The notes below the pieces were generated by a model, which saw nothing but the letters and a program-made list of their open reading frames with translations, was not told where the DNA came from and did no database searches. This document shows positions 16,109 through 24,966 of a stretch of DNA of 64,000 nt, one piece after another. A program made the translations under genes and the position numbers. The stretch is taken from the NCBI GenBank assembly GCA_964462985.1, contig CAYXAA010000020.1, positions 17,177 to 81,176 on the forward strand. Reading direction: 5' to 3'. Each line of letters starts with the position of its first letter. Positions within the stretch are counted from its first letter, which is position 1. This stretch comes from CAYXAA01 sp964462985 (GTDB lineage Bacteria > Pseudomonadota > Alphaproteobacteria > Rhizobiales > Stappiaceae).

Positions 16109-17136
16109 GCGGTCCCGTCGTTTCCTTCCGCGCCGTCGACATTGTCTTCGGCCCCGATCCGAAGTCGGCCCTGCCGCTGATCGACGCCGGCAAGACCCGC
16201 GAAGAGATCCAGCGCGAAACCGGGCAGATCCTCGGCGTTGCTGGTGCGACCTTCGATATCCACGAGGGCGAGGTCATCGTTTTGATGGGCCTGTCCGGCT
16301 CCGGTAAGTCGACGCTGCTGCGTGCCGTCAACGGTCTCAACCGCACCACCCGCGGCGAGGTGCAGGTCGAGGACAACGGCCGGATGGTCGATCCGACCGC
16401 ATGCTCGGCCCAGGATTTGAGGGCCCTCCGGCGCCGGCGTGTCGCCATGGTGTTCCAGCAGTTCGCCTTGCTGCCCTGGCGCAGCGTCCGCGACAATGTC
16501 GGTTTCGGCCTTGAACTTGCCGGCATGCCGGCGAAGCAGCGGGCGAAGAAGGTCGACGAGCAGCTCGCCCTGGTCGGCCTGTCGCAATGGGCCGACAAGC
16601 ACGTCCACGAACTCTCCGGCGGGATGCAGCAGCGCGTCGGCCTGGCACGCGCGTTCGCCACCGACGCGCCGATCCTGCTGATGGACGAGCCGTTCTCGGC
16701 GCTTGATCCGCTGATCCGCGACCGGCTGCAGGACGAATTGCTCGCCCTTCAGGGCAAGCTCAACAAGACCATCATCTTCGTCAGCCATGACCTCGACGAG
16801 GCCGCAAAGATCGGCTCCAGGATCGCGATCATGGAGGGGGGGCGCGTCATTCAGCTCGGCACGCCGCAGGAGATCGTTCGTCGGCCGGCGACGTCCTATG
16901 TCGCCGAGTTCGTCGCTCACATGAACCCGCTCGGCGTCCTGCGTGCCATGGACATCATGCGCCCGGTCGATGACCAGGCTGCCAACGGGGCGACGGCGCG
17001 GTGCGGGCCGAAAGCCTCCGTGCGCGAGGTGATCGCCCTGAAGCGGGGCAATGGCGCGGTCCTCGTCGAGGAGGAGGGGCGCCCGCTCGGTGTGATCGGC
17101 GAGGCCGAGATCCTGGACTGCCTGGCCTCCTCGTGA
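16105..17136 (+). CDS. choV: Choline ABC transporter, ATP-binding protein
   Basis: A 343-residue ATPase that powers choline import. Walker A is GLSGSGKST (62-70), the Q-loop is FQQFALLPW, the ABC signature is LSGGMQQR (about 171-178) and Walker B is ILLMDEP (about 190-196). As in ProV/ChoV it begins with an N-terminal extension (residues 1-45) and ends with a CBS-like segment (about 275-340, VREVIALKRGNGAVLVEE) that may sense ionic strength. It completes choXWV. The stop is only six bases from the convergent MATE gene, with no room for a separate terminator. Confidence 0.93.
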   Translation: MSGPVVSFRAVDIVFGPDPKSALPLIDAGKTREEIQRETGQILGVAGATFDIHEGEVIVLMGLSGSGKSTLLRAVNGLNRTTRGEVQVEDNGRMVDPTACSAQDLRALRRRRVAMVFQQFALLPWRSVRDNVGFGLELAGMPAKQRAKKVDEQLALVGLSQWADKHVHELSGGMQQRVGLARAFATDAPILLMDEPFSALDPLIRDRLQDELLALQGKLNKTIIFVSHDLDEAAKIGSRIAIMEGGRVIQLGTPQEIVRRPATSYVAEFVAHMNPLGVLRAMDIMRPVDDQAANGATARCGPKASVREVIALKRGNGAVLVEEEGRPLGVIGEAEILDCLASS

Positions 17137-17142
17137 GGCTTC

Positions 17143-18489
17143 TCAGACCACGGCGCCGGCAAAGGTTTCGGCCGCTCGCCGCCGGCTGATCAGCCACAGC
17201 GTGATCCCGCGCAGGCCGAGAAAGATCTCGAACGCGAGCCAAAGGCCATGGTTGCCGAGTGCGGGGAACAGCAGCGCGTAGGCGGCGAGATAGGCGCCAA
17301 GCGAAACCAGCATCATGTTGCGCAGGTCGCGCGACCAGGTGGCGCCGATGAAGACGCCGTCCATCTGGAAGGCCAGTGCGCCGGCAAGCGGCGTCAGCGC
17401 TGCCCAGACGAGGTAGTCGGCCGCCGTTTCCCGCACGCTGCCGGCTGTCGTCATCACGCCGATCAATGACGGCCCCAGGCTCCACAGCACGACGGCGACC
17501 AGCGCGGACAGCGCGAAGCTCCACACCGCCGTCAGCCGGATCGAGCGGTCAAACGCCGGCCGGTACCGCGCACCGATCGCCTTGCCGCAGAGCTGCTCCG
17601 CCGCCGCCGCCATGCCGTCGAGGAAATAGGCGCCGGTGATGAAGAATTTTTCCAGGATCGCATTGGCCGCAAGGATGGTGTCGCCCTGCACGGCGGACCT
17701 GGAGGTGAAGTAGGCGAAGGCGAATAGCAGCGTGAGGGAGCGGATCATGATGTCGCGATTGAGTGCGACCATCCGCCGAAAGGCAGCCGGGTCGAAGACC
17801 TGGCGACGGGTCGGTAGTGCCGTGCCGCGCATGGCCAGTGCAGCCAGCGTGCAGCCGAACAGCGCCGCTCCGACCTCGGCCACCACCGTGGCCGCGGCGA
17901 CGCCGGCGACGCCCCAGCCGAAAGACAGCACGAACAGCAGCGACAGGGTGATATTCAGCCCGTTGAGCACGGTCTGCAGCAACAGGCCTGTCCCGGCGCG
18001 GCCACGGCCGATGAACCAGCCGAGCACTGCGTAGTTCAGCAGGGAAAACGGCGCCGACAGCGCCCGAACCTCGAAATAGGTCCGCGTCGCCGCCTGCGTT
18101 CCGGGGCTGCCGCCCATCACGGCGAGCCCGAGGTCGAGAAGCGGCTTCCGCAGGATGACGACAACCAGACCAAGGCCGACGGCAAGAAGGACCGCCCGAA
18201 ACAACACCGCGCGTTCCTCCAGCACGTCGTCGGCGCCGCTCGCCTGTGCGGTGAGCCCCGTCGTGCCAAGGCGCAGGAAGCTGAAGGCGGAGAACACCAC
18301 GTCGAACAGAATGGAGCCGACCGCAATGCCGCCGATCAGCGCGGCGTCGCCGAGCTGACCGATGACCCCGGTGTCGACCAGTCCGAGGATCGGCGTCGAC
18401 AGATAGGCCAGTGTCATCGGCACCGCGATGGCGAGCACGGTGCGGTTGTCGACGGTGAAGGGACGGACGGTGCGGGCGGTGACGGTCAT
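17143..18489 (-). CDS. MATE family efflux transporter (DinF-type)
   Basis: A 448-residue membrane protein with about twelve hydrophobic helices in two repeats, the MATE fold that exports cationic compounds in exchange for Na+ or H+. PMTLAYLSTPILGLVDTGVIG at the start of the first repeat is typical of the DinF branch. The start ATG was selected because the preceding in-frame residues are basic and unlike the family. Its 5' region is shared with a divergent NTF2-like gene and holds two identical-architecture palindromes. Location beside the choline uptake genes might hint at export of quaternary amines, but substrates are unknown. Confidence 0.85.
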   Translation of the reverse strand: MTVTARTVRPFTVDNRTVLAIAVPMTLAYLSTPILGLVDTGVIGQLGDAALIGGIAVGSILFDVVFSAFSFLRLGTTGLTAQASGADDVLEERAVLFRAVLLAVGLGLVVVILRKPLLDLGLAVMGGSPGTQAATRTYFEVRALSAPFSLLNYAVLGWFIGRGRAGTGLLLQTVLNGLNITLSLLFVLSFGWGVAGVAAATVVAEVGAALFGCTLAALAMRGTALPTRRQVFDPAAFRRMVALNRDIMIRSLTLLFAFAYFTSRSAVQGDTILAANAILEKFFITGAYFLDGMAAAAEQLCGKAIGARYRPAFDRSIRLTAVWSFALSALVAVVLWSLGPSLIGVMTTAGSVRETAADYLVWAALTPLAGALAFQMDGVFIGATWSRDLRNMMLVSLGAYLAAYALLFPALGNHGLWLAFEIFLGLRGITLWLISRRRAAETFAGAVV

Positions 18490-18625
18490 CGGATGGATCT
18501 TCTGCGCCAGCGATGCGCGGCGCCCCTCTTTAGGCGCGGCCGCAGACCGGGTCCAGCGCAATCGGCTCGGATCGTCGGGGGATGCGTGGCCGCGCAGCCC
18601 AGCCGCGGGATCAAGGCCAATCTGA

Positions 18626-18675
18626 TTGCATTATGCAAGCTGTCTGCTAATCTTCGAACCGATTGCAAAATGCAA
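18626..18675. promoter_or_regulatory. Pair of TTGCA-N3-TGCAA palindromes in a divergent promoter
   Basis: Two 13-base perfect inverted repeats, at 18626-18638 (spacer TTA) and 18663-18675 (spacer AAA), with centres 37 bases apart, or about 3.5 helical turns. They lie between the MATE gene and the NTF2-like gene, the second one 16 bases before the latter's start. This is the layout of cooperative operator sites; the regulator is not known. Confidence 0.55.
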
Positions 18676-18691
18676 ACGGAAGGGAATCCTG

Positions 18692-19063
18692 ATGTCCAAC
18701 GATCCGCTTGCCGTCGCACGCCGCAGCTACCAGGCCTACGCCGACAGTGATCGCGACGCCATCGAGAGCCTGATTGCCGAGGACTTCCGCTTCACCAGTC
18801 CCCTCGACAACGGGCTGGAGCGCCGGACCTATTTTGAGCTCTGCTGGCCGAACAACGAGGCCATACTGGACTTCCGATTCATTCATCTCGTGGCCGACGG
18901 GGACAGGGTGTTCGTCACCTACGAGGCGTCCTGCGCGGGCGACCGGCGGTTCCGCAATACCGAAATCCTCACCATTCGCGACGGCCAGATCCACGAGGCC
19001 GAGGTCTATTTCGGCTGGTCGATCCCTCACACGGCACCCATCGGCGGTCATATCGAACGGTAG
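18692..19063 (+). CDS. NTF2-fold (SnoaL-like/DUF4440-type) protein
   Basis: A 123-residue protein of the NTF2-like superfamily: an N-terminal helix (ARRSYQAYADSDRDAIESLIAEDFRFTSP), then beta strands ending in GQIHEAEVYFGWSIPH. Members are small hydrolases, isomerases or ligand carriers; specific activity cannot be deduced. The ATG follows GAAGGGAAT. Two palindromes immediately upstream suggest tight regulation, possibly together with the divergent MATE exporter. The histone-deacetylase-family gene follows 85 bases later on the same strand. Confidence 0.75.
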   Translation: MSNDPLAVARRSYQAYADSDRDAIESLIAEDFRFTSPLDNGLERRTYFELCWPNNEAILDFRFIHLVADGDRVFVTYEASCAGDRRFRNTEILTIRDGQIHEAEVYFGWSIPHTAPIGGHIER

Positions 19064-19148
19064 ATGCCATTCCGCCGCTCGCGTTTTTGGCAGCAACCCA
19101 CTAGCCTCCGACAGAGAGCTCGTGCAGCCGAGAGTCAGCCGCCGGATC

Positions 19149-20051
19149 ATGCCCCTGCCGATTGTCCATCATCCCGCCTTCCGCGCCGAGCTGCCGGCGG
19201 GACACCGCTTTCCCATGGGCAAGTTCGCCCGCGTCGCCGAGGTGCTGATCGAGGACGGGCTGGTGGCGGCAAACGGTTTCCATGTGCCGCGCGAGGCACC
19301 GCCCGAGTGGATCGCGCTCGCCCACGACCGCGCCTATGTCGACCAGGTGTTTTCCGCCGCCGTTGAGCCGAGAATCGCGCGCGAGATCGGCTTTCCGATG
19401 ACCGAAAGTGTCGGTCGCCGCGCCCGCTGCGCCACGGCCGGCACGGTCCTCACAGCACTGCTGGCACTGGAGCACGGCATCGCCTGCAACACCGCCGGCG
19501 GCAGCCATCACGCCCGCCGGGCGCATGGGGCCGGCTTTTGCGTCTTCAATGATGTCGCGGTGGCGATCCGCCTGCTCCAGGCCGACCAGACCATCGACCG
19601 TGCCCTGGTGATCGACCTCGACGTGCACCAGGGTGACGGCACCGCCGAGATCTTCGCCGACGACCCGAGCGTCTTCACGCTCTCCGTTCACGCAGCGCGC
19701 AACTATCCCGTCCGCAAGGTGCCGTCCTCGCTCGACGTTGCCCTCGACGACGGCATCGGCGACGCCGCCTATCTCACTGTACTGCGCGAGGTTTTGCCAG
19801 AGGCACTCCGCCGTTTCCGGCCCGATATCGTCTTCTTTAACGCCGGCGTCGATCCGCATGCCGACGACCGGCTTGGCCGGCTCGCCCTGAGCGACGCCGG
19901 GCTTGAGGCGCGCGATCGCATCGTGATCTCGACCGTGCGCGACGCCGGCCTGCCGCTTGCCGGAGTGCTCGGCGGAGGGTACTCGATCGATATCGATCGC
20001 TTGGCGCGCCGTCACGCCACGCTGCACCGTGTGGCGGCGCAGTTCGTTTGA
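19149..20051 (+). CDS. Histone deacetylase family (class IV-like) amidohydrolase
   Basis: A 300-residue zinc-dependent deacylase of the arginase/deacetylase fold. The catalytic His pair is His120-His121 (GGSHHARR). Zinc ligands are visible as Asp158 and His160 in VIDLDVHQGDGT and probably Asp240 in HADDRLGRL; the late GGGYS supplies the transition-state Tyr278. The short length and sequence resemble bacterial homologues of HDAC11 rather than acetylpolyamine amidohydrolases. Natural substrates in bacteria may be acetylated small amines or fatty-acylated lysines; none is indicated here. The start was set at the ATG giving the usual N-terminus, as no strong ribosome site is evident. Confidence 0.88.
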   Translation: MPLPIVHHPAFRAELPAGHRFPMGKFARVAEVLIEDGLVAANGFHVPREAPPEWIALAHDRAYVDQVFSAAVEPRIAREIGFPMTESVGRRARCATAGTVLTALLALEHGIACNTAGGSHHARRAHGAGFCVFNDVAVAIRLLQADQTIDRALVIDLDVHQGDGTAEIFADDPSVFTLSVHAARNYPVRKVPSSLDVALDDGIGDAAYLTVLREVLPEALRRFRPDIVFFNAGVDPHADDRLGRLALSDAGLEARDRIVISTVRDAGLPLAGVLGGGYSIDIDRLARRHATLHRVAAQFV

Positions 20052-20076
20052 GGCAGATCTCGGGTGGGGAGGGCGC

Positions 20077-20349
20077 TCAGCGCCGGCCCATGTTGAACAG
20101 GCGCATGATCACCCAGACCGGCACCACCACGACGGCGCCGAGCAGGAGATAATGGCCCATCCGTCCCAGGGCGTCGAAGCCCATGTTCCACAGCCGGCGG
20201 ACGAAATCGATCGCACCGTCGATCAGGTCGAGCGGATGGAGGTTGAGCGCCGACAGCAGGATGCCGACAACGAAGGACAGGAACACGAGCTGGAGCAGGA
20301 CGCGGCCCGGCGAACCGCCAAAAAACCGTTGGATTGAATTGTTCTGCAT
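20077..20349 (-). CDS. Small membrane protein, probably DUF6460
   Basis: A 90-residue protein beginning MQNNSIQRFFGGSPGRVLLQL, a signature of a small Rhizobiales membrane family I believe is DUF6460. Two hydrophobic segments are present, at about residues 17-36 and 66-83, separated by an amphipathic stretch (DLIDGAIDFVRRLWNMGFDALG). Function is unknown. It converges on the deacetylase-family gene with a 25-base gap. The 197 bases between it and the next gene on the other strand show no clear promoter or further gene. Confidence 0.7.
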   Translation of the reverse strand: MQNNSIQRFFGGSPGRVLLQLVFLSFVVGILLSALNLHPLDLIDGAIDFVRRLWNMGFDALGRMGHYLLLGAVVVVPVWVIMRLFNMGRR

Positions 20350-20546
20350 CGACTCGGGATCCCTTGAAATTCGTCCCTAAGGTAGGAAGGAATCGTGGCG
20401 ATCGCCAGTCCGCCTCGGGCCGGCCGCTGGCGCCGGCGTTTCAGGTACGGTGTGTTGCGGCGAACGCGATTGGAGAAAAGATCGAAGCCGGGCGCGAAAA
20501 GCCATGCTTTACGTCGATTTATATACACCGCATTCCGGAGACTGCC

Positions 20547-21002
20547 ATGACGCGACTGGTCTGGCTCACCCTCGTGTCCCTGCTCGTTCTGGCGCAATTC
20601 CATCCGGCCGCGGCTGCGGAAATCCTGTTGCAATCGGCTTTGAACGGACGGTTCGTCACGCTGGGGGCGAATGGCTATCTCGCCGCAACGGCGGAGCGTC
20701 GCGGTGACGCCTTGGTCGTCGACCTCGTCGCGCTTCCGGAAAACCGCGTTGCCTTGCGCCTGCCGCGGTCGAACTCCTTCATCCGGGTGGCACCGGGGGG
20801 CGAGGGGCTGATGACCGACGGCGGGGCGGAAATCGGCCGCCGCGAACGGTTCGACATCCTGCACCTGCGGGACGGCATGATTGCTCTGAAGTCGCTGGCC
20901 AGTGGCGGTTTCGTCCGCGTCGAGGCGGCTCCGGCCGCCCGGATGGCGGCGGCCGGTCCCGGGGTGGGGCCGGCCGAGCGTTTCGTGATCGTCCGGCGCT
21001 GA
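20547..21002 (+). CDS. Secreted protein with fascin-like (beta-trefoil) repeat
   Basis: A 151-residue exported protein. Residues 1-24 are a signal peptide ending in AAAAE. The mature part has the pattern NGRFVTLGANGYLAATAERRGDAL ... NSFIRVAPGGEGLMTD ... GGFVRVEAAPAARMAAAG, three repeats resembling the fascin/ricin-B trefoil, in which each unit has a G-[RK]-[FY]-V core. Such domains bind carbohydrate or actin in eukaryotes; the bacterial function is unknown. The ATG at 20547 is preceded by CGGAGA and starts the signal sequence. Confidence 0.6.
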   Translation: MTRLVWLTLVSLLVLAQFHPAAAAEILLQSALNGRFVTLGANGYLAATAERRGDALVVDLVALPENRVALRLPRSNSFIRVAPGGEGLMTDGGAEIGRRERFDILHLRDGMIALKSLASGGFVRVEAAPAARMAAAGPGVGPAERFVIVRR

Positions 21003-21018
21003 CGCGCGGAGCCTCGGC

Positions 21019-23241
21019 TCAGGCGGCGTCCCGGGCCGCCTCGGCCGCTGCCTTCGGGGCAAAGCGGCCGTAAAAGGTCTCATTGGACTTGGCCATGTCC
21101 CTGAGCAGCTTGTTCGGCTTGAACCGCGGCCCCCATTTCTTCGTGAACTTCTTGCAGAGCTCGACGAAGGCGGCGGTGCCCATGCCGTCAATATAGCTGA
21201 GGGTCCCGCCGGTGAACGGCGCGAATCCAAAACCGAGGATCGAGCCAACGTCGGCCTCGCGCACGTCGGTCAGGCACTTCTCCTCGAAGATCCTCGCCGT
21301 TTCCAGCGCCTGCATCACCAGCAGCCGCTGCTTCAACTCGTTGATGTTGAAGCTCTCCGCCGGTTTCGGCTTGCCGACCACTTCGGTTATGCCCGGCCAC
21401 AGCTTCTTGTTCTTGCCCTCGTAGTCGTAGAAGCCCTTGCCGTTCTTGCGACCGAACCGCTCGCGCTTGACCACCATCTCCTCGAGGATGTCGTCGAGTG
21501 GGCCGTTGACGTAATTGACGCCAAGATCCTTGCGCGTCGCTGACACGATCTTCCAGGCAAGGTCGAGCGCAACCTCGTCGCCGAGCGACAGCGGGCCGAC
21601 CGGCATGCCGGCCATCCGGCCCGCGTTCTCGACCATCGCCGCCGGCACGCCATCGGCCAGCATCATCAGGCCCTCGCGGATGTAGGTCATCACCACCCGC
21701 GAGGTGTAGAAGCCGCGCGAGTCATTGACCACGATCGGCGTCTTCTTGATGGCCTTGACGTAGTCAAGCGCCATGGCAAGCGCCTTGTCGCCGGTCTTCT
21801 TGCCCATGATGATCTCGACCAGCATCATCTTCTCGACCGGCGAGAAGAAGTGGATGCCGATGAAGTTGCGCGGCCGCTTCGAGGCCTCCGCCAGCGAGGT
21901 GATCGGCAGCGTCGACGTGTTCGACGCATAGATCGCCCGGCTCTTCATGGCCGCTTCGGCCTTTTCCGTCACGACGCGCTTGACCTCGCGGTCCTCAAAC
22001 ACCGCCTCGATGACGAGGTCGCAGTCGGCGAGATGGTCGTAGTCCACCGTGGCGGTGATCTTCTCCAGAAGCTTGTCCTTCTCCTCAGGCTTTGCCCGGC
22101 CGCGCGACACCTCCTTGCCGATCAGGTCGGCGCAGTGTCCCTTGCCCTTGTCGGCGGTCTCCTGGTCGCGGTCGATCAGCACGACGCCGATTCCGGCTCG
22201 GGCGGTGACATAGGCGATGCCAGCGCCCATGAAGCCGGCGCCGAGGATGCCGATCTTCCGGATCTTGTTCGGCTTGACGTCGGCCGGCCGCCGCGCGCCC
22301 TTGTTGAGCTCCTGCATGGAGACGAACAGCGAACGGATCATCGCCGCCGCCTCCTTCGACTGCAGCACATGGGCGAAATAGCGGCTCTCGACAGTAAGCG
22401 CCTGATCCATCGGCAGAAGCAGGCCTTCGTAGACCGCGTGCATCACGCCGCGCGCGCCGGGATAATTGTCGTAGGTCTCGCGCCGGTAGATGGCGTTGGC
22501 CGCCGGCCAGAACTGGAAGCCCGCGGGCGAGTAGATCGGCCCGTTCGGAAGCTTGAAGCCCTTTTTGTCCCACGGCTTGACCGGGTCGACGGCGCCGTCT
22601 TTCAGCAGCTTCTTTGCGGCGGCGACGAGCTTCTTCGCCGACACCACGTCGTCGATCAGCTTCATCGCCTTGGCCTGGGGCGCTTTCAGCGTTCTGCCCT
22701 GCAGCAGGAACTGCAGACCCTGCTGACCGTCGGTCATGCGCATGACCCGCTGCGTACCGCCGGCGCCGGGGAAGAGGCCGACCTTGACCTCCGGCAGGCC
22801 CATCTTGAAGGCATCGCCATCCGCGGCGAGCCGGGCGTGGCAGGCGAGCGCCAGCTCCGTCGCCCCGCCCATGCAGGTACCGTTGATCGCTGCCACCCAC
22901 GGCTTGCCGCAGGTCTCGAGCTTGCGGAAAATCTGCGACAGCCGGCGCGAGCCGTCGAACAGCATCCTAGCCGCCGCCTCCGGATCCTTTGCCCGCTTCT
23001 TGTGAAACTCGGTGAGCAGGCCTTCAAGCATGGTCAGGTCGGCGCCGCCGGAAAAGGCAGCCTTGCCGGAGGTGATCACGGCGCCCTTGACCGCGGCGTC
23101 TCCGGCGACCTGGTCGACGATCTTGTCGAGCTCGTCCATCACCGTGAGGTCGAACACGTTCATCGTCTTGCCCGGCATGTCCCAGGTGACGAGGACGATG
23201 CCGTCGGCGTCGGTGTCGAGGGTGAAGTTCTGGTAGGTCAT
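21019..23241 (-). CDS. fadJ: Multifunctional fatty-acid oxidation protein (enoyl-CoA hydratase / 3-hydroxyacyl-CoA dehydrogenase)
   Basis: A 740-residue fused enzyme for the second and third steps of beta-oxidation. The N-terminal crotonase domain (about 1-190) has the oxyanion-hole region SGGADLTML and the acidic LPEVKVGLFPGAGGTQR. The dehydrogenase domain begins with KIGILGAGFMGAGIA (about 329-343), an NAD-binding fold, and includes GIHFFSPVEKM with its catalytic His. A C-terminal helical domain completes it. The thiolase partner is encoded 24 bases upstream on the same strand, so both form the trifunctional complex and the terminal part of the MerR-headed operon. The fadJ/fadB choice is by general similarity. 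Confidence 0.9.
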   Translation of the reverse strand: MTYQNFTLDTDADGIVLVTWDMPGKTMNVFDLTVMDELDKIVDQVAGDAAVKGAVITSGKAAFSGGADLTMLEGLLTEFHKKRAKDPEAAARMLFDGSRRLSQIFRKLETCGKPWVAAINGTCMGGATELALACHARLAADGDAFKMGLPEVKVGLFPGAGGTQRVMRMTDGQQGLQFLLQGRTLKAPQAKAMKLIDDVVSAKKLVAAAKKLLKDGAVDPVKPWDKKGFKLPNGPIYSPAGFQFWPAANAIYRRETYDNYPGARGVMHAVYEGLLLPMDQALTVESRYFAHVLQSKEAAAMIRSLFVSMQELNKGARRPADVKPNKIRKIGILGAGFMGAGIAYVTARAGIGVVLIDRDQETADKGKGHCADLIGKEVSRGRAKPEEKDKLLEKITATVDYDHLADCDLVIEAVFEDREVKRVVTEKAEAAMKSRAIYASNTSTLPITSLAEASKRPRNFIGIHFFSPVEKMMLVEIIMGKKTGDKALAMALDYVKAIKKTPIVVNDSRGFYTSRVVMTYIREGLMMLADGVPAAMVENAGRMAGMPVGPLSLGDEVALDLAWKIVSATRKDLGVNYVNGPLDDILEEMVVKRERFGRKNGKGFYDYEGKNKKLWPGITEVVGKPKPAESFNINELKQRLLVMQALETARIFEEKCLTDVREADVGSILGFGFAPFTGGTLSYIDGMGTAAFVELCKKFTKKWGPRFKPNKLLRDMAKSNETFYGRFAPKAAAEAARDAA

Positions 23242-23265
23242 GGCTGGTGTCCTCCTCGATCCGGA

Positions 23266-24338
23266 TCAGACGCGCTCGATGATCGTCGCCGTGCCCATGC
23301 CGGCACCGATGCACAGAGTGACGAGGGCGGTGCTGAGGTCACGCCGTTCCAGCTCGTCGAGCACGGTGCCGAGGATCATCGCGCCGGTGGCGCCGAGCGG
23401 GTGACCCATGGCGATCGCGCCGCCGTTGACGTTGACCTTTGCCGGATCGAGGTCGAATGCCTGCTGATAGCGCAGTACCACCGAGGCGAAGGCCTCGTTG
23501 ATCTCGATGAGATCGATGTCCTTGAGCGACATCCGCGCGTTCTTGAGCAGCTTGTTGGTGACGTCGACCGGCCCGGTCAGCATCAGTGCCGGCTCCGAGC
23601 CGATGTTGGCAAAGGCCTTGATGCGGGCGCGCGGCTTCAGTCCGGCGGCCTTGCCGCCCTTGCGCGAGCCGATTAGCACGGCGGCCGCGCCATCGACGAT
23701 GCCCGACGAGTTGCCGGCGTGGTGGACGTGACGGATCGCCTCGATTTCCGGATGAGCCTGGATCGCCACCGCGTCGAAGCCGCCCATCGCTCCCACCATC
23801 TCGAACGAGGCGTTGAGCGAGGCCAGCGACTGCATGTCGGTCGAGGGCCGCATGTGCTCGTCGCGGTCGAGGATGGTGATGCCGTTGATGTCCTTGACCG
23901 GCACGACGGAGTTCTTGAAGTAGCCCTTGTCCCAGGCGTTGGCCGCCCGCTTCTGGCTCTCGACCGCATAGGCGTCGACGTCATCGCGCGAAAAGCCGTA
24001 TTTGGTGGCGATCAGGTCGGCCGAAACGCCCTGCGGCATGAAATAGGACGGCAGCGCCACCTGCGGGTCGACCGGCCACGCGCCACCGGACGCACCGATG
24101 CCGATGCGGCTCATGCTCTCCACGCCGCCGGTGACGACGAGGTCGTGCTGGCCGCTCATCACCTGGGCGGCACCGAAATTGACCGCATCCAGTCCCGACG
24201 CACAGAAGCGGTTGATCTGGATCCCGGGAACCGACTGCTCATAGCCGGCGGCGAAGGTGGCGGCCCGGGCGATGTCGCCGCCCGCCTCGCCGATCGGATC
24301 GACACAGCCGAGCACCACGTCGTCGACGAGCGCGGTAT
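23266..24338 (-). CDS. Acetyl-CoA acyltransferase (thiolase), N-terminus lost in assembly gap
   Basis: Partial gene: the reading frame runs uninterrupted into the N run at 24338, and the sequence adjoining it (TALVDDVVLGCVDPIGEAGGD) is internal to thiolases, so roughly 45 N-terminal residues are missing. The acyl-accepting Cys is in NRFCASGLDAV, the His in the NEAFA-proximal region and GHPLGATGA are present, and the second catalytic Cys is in LCIGAGMGTA. It cleaves 3-ketoacyl-CoA in the last step of beta-oxidation. The operon order GST-thiolase-fadJ is kept on both sides of the gap, so the scaffold join looks right. A GTG start at 24318 is in frame but would remove conserved sequence. Confidence 0.9.
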
Positions 24339-24438
24339 NNNNNNNNNNNNNNNNNNNNNNNNNNNNNNNNNNNNNNNNNNNNNNNNNNNNNNNNNNNNNN
24401 NNNNNNNNNNNNNNNNNNNNNNNNNNNNNNNNNNNNNN
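24339..24438. other. Assembly gap (100 Ns)
   Basis: Exactly 100 undetermined bases between the 3' part of the glutathione transferase gene and the 5' part of the thiolase gene. The round number suggests a placeholder. The missing coding sequence on both sides must exceed 100 bases: about 45 thiolase codons and probably 40-60 transferase codons, so the true gap is likely 250 bases or more. Confidence 0.97.
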
Positions 24439-24959
24439 CCGATCTCCTCGGGCCAGTAGAGATAGCTGCAGAGCGAGAGGTCGGCGATGGTCGGCCGGTC
24501 ACCGACGACGAAGCGGCGGCCGACGAGATGCTTGTCAAGCACGGCATAGGCCGACTTGGTCCGGCCCTCGAGGAAACGGGTGACCTCGGTCTCGCCGGTC
24601 TTGATGAAATGGCGCAGGAAGCGCAGGGTCGCCGTGTAGCTGGTGAGCTTGTGGTTGTCGAACAGGATCCAGCGCAGCACCTCGCGGCGCTCGTCGTCGT
24701 TCTGCCAGCCGAAGGTGCCGAGCTTTTCGACGAGATAGTCGAGGATCACGCCGGACTGCGACAGCCGCCGCCCTTCGTGCTCGAGCACCGGGACCTCGCC
24801 CATCTCGTTGACGCCTTCGCGGAAGGCCGGCGCACGGGTGGCGCCGTTGAAAAAGTCGACCCAGGCGGGCTCCCAGTCGGCGCCGGAGAGCTGCAGCATC
24901 AGCGCCGGCTTGTACGAGTTGCCCGACTGGGCAAAGCAATGGAGCACGAATTCGGCCAT
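24439..24959 (-). CDS. Glutathione S-transferase family protein, C-terminus lost in assembly gap
   Basis: The first 173 residues of a GST. A thioredoxin-like N-terminal domain (1-80, with GEVPVLEHEGRRLSQSGVILDYL forming the conserved VP cis-proline and the SQS glutathione-binding loop) is followed by an all-helical C-terminal domain, cut at YLYWPEEI. DRPTIADLSLCSYLYW contains the helix-capping ADLS motif. Located seven bases behind an acyl-CoA dehydrogenase and ahead of a thiolase, it belongs to the acyl-CoA degradation operon. It may handle reactive acyl or aldehyde by-products; this is inference. Confidence 0.88.
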
Positions 24960-24966
24960 CGGGACC

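Noticed and set aside
21850..23676. 608-codon open frame opposite fadJ and the thiolase
   Set aside because: Spans two genes on the other strand and has the composition expected of an antisense frame.
24316..24318. GTG at 24318 as true start of the thiolase
   Set aside because: Conserved thiolase sequence continues upstream to the edge of the N run, so the start lies in the gap.
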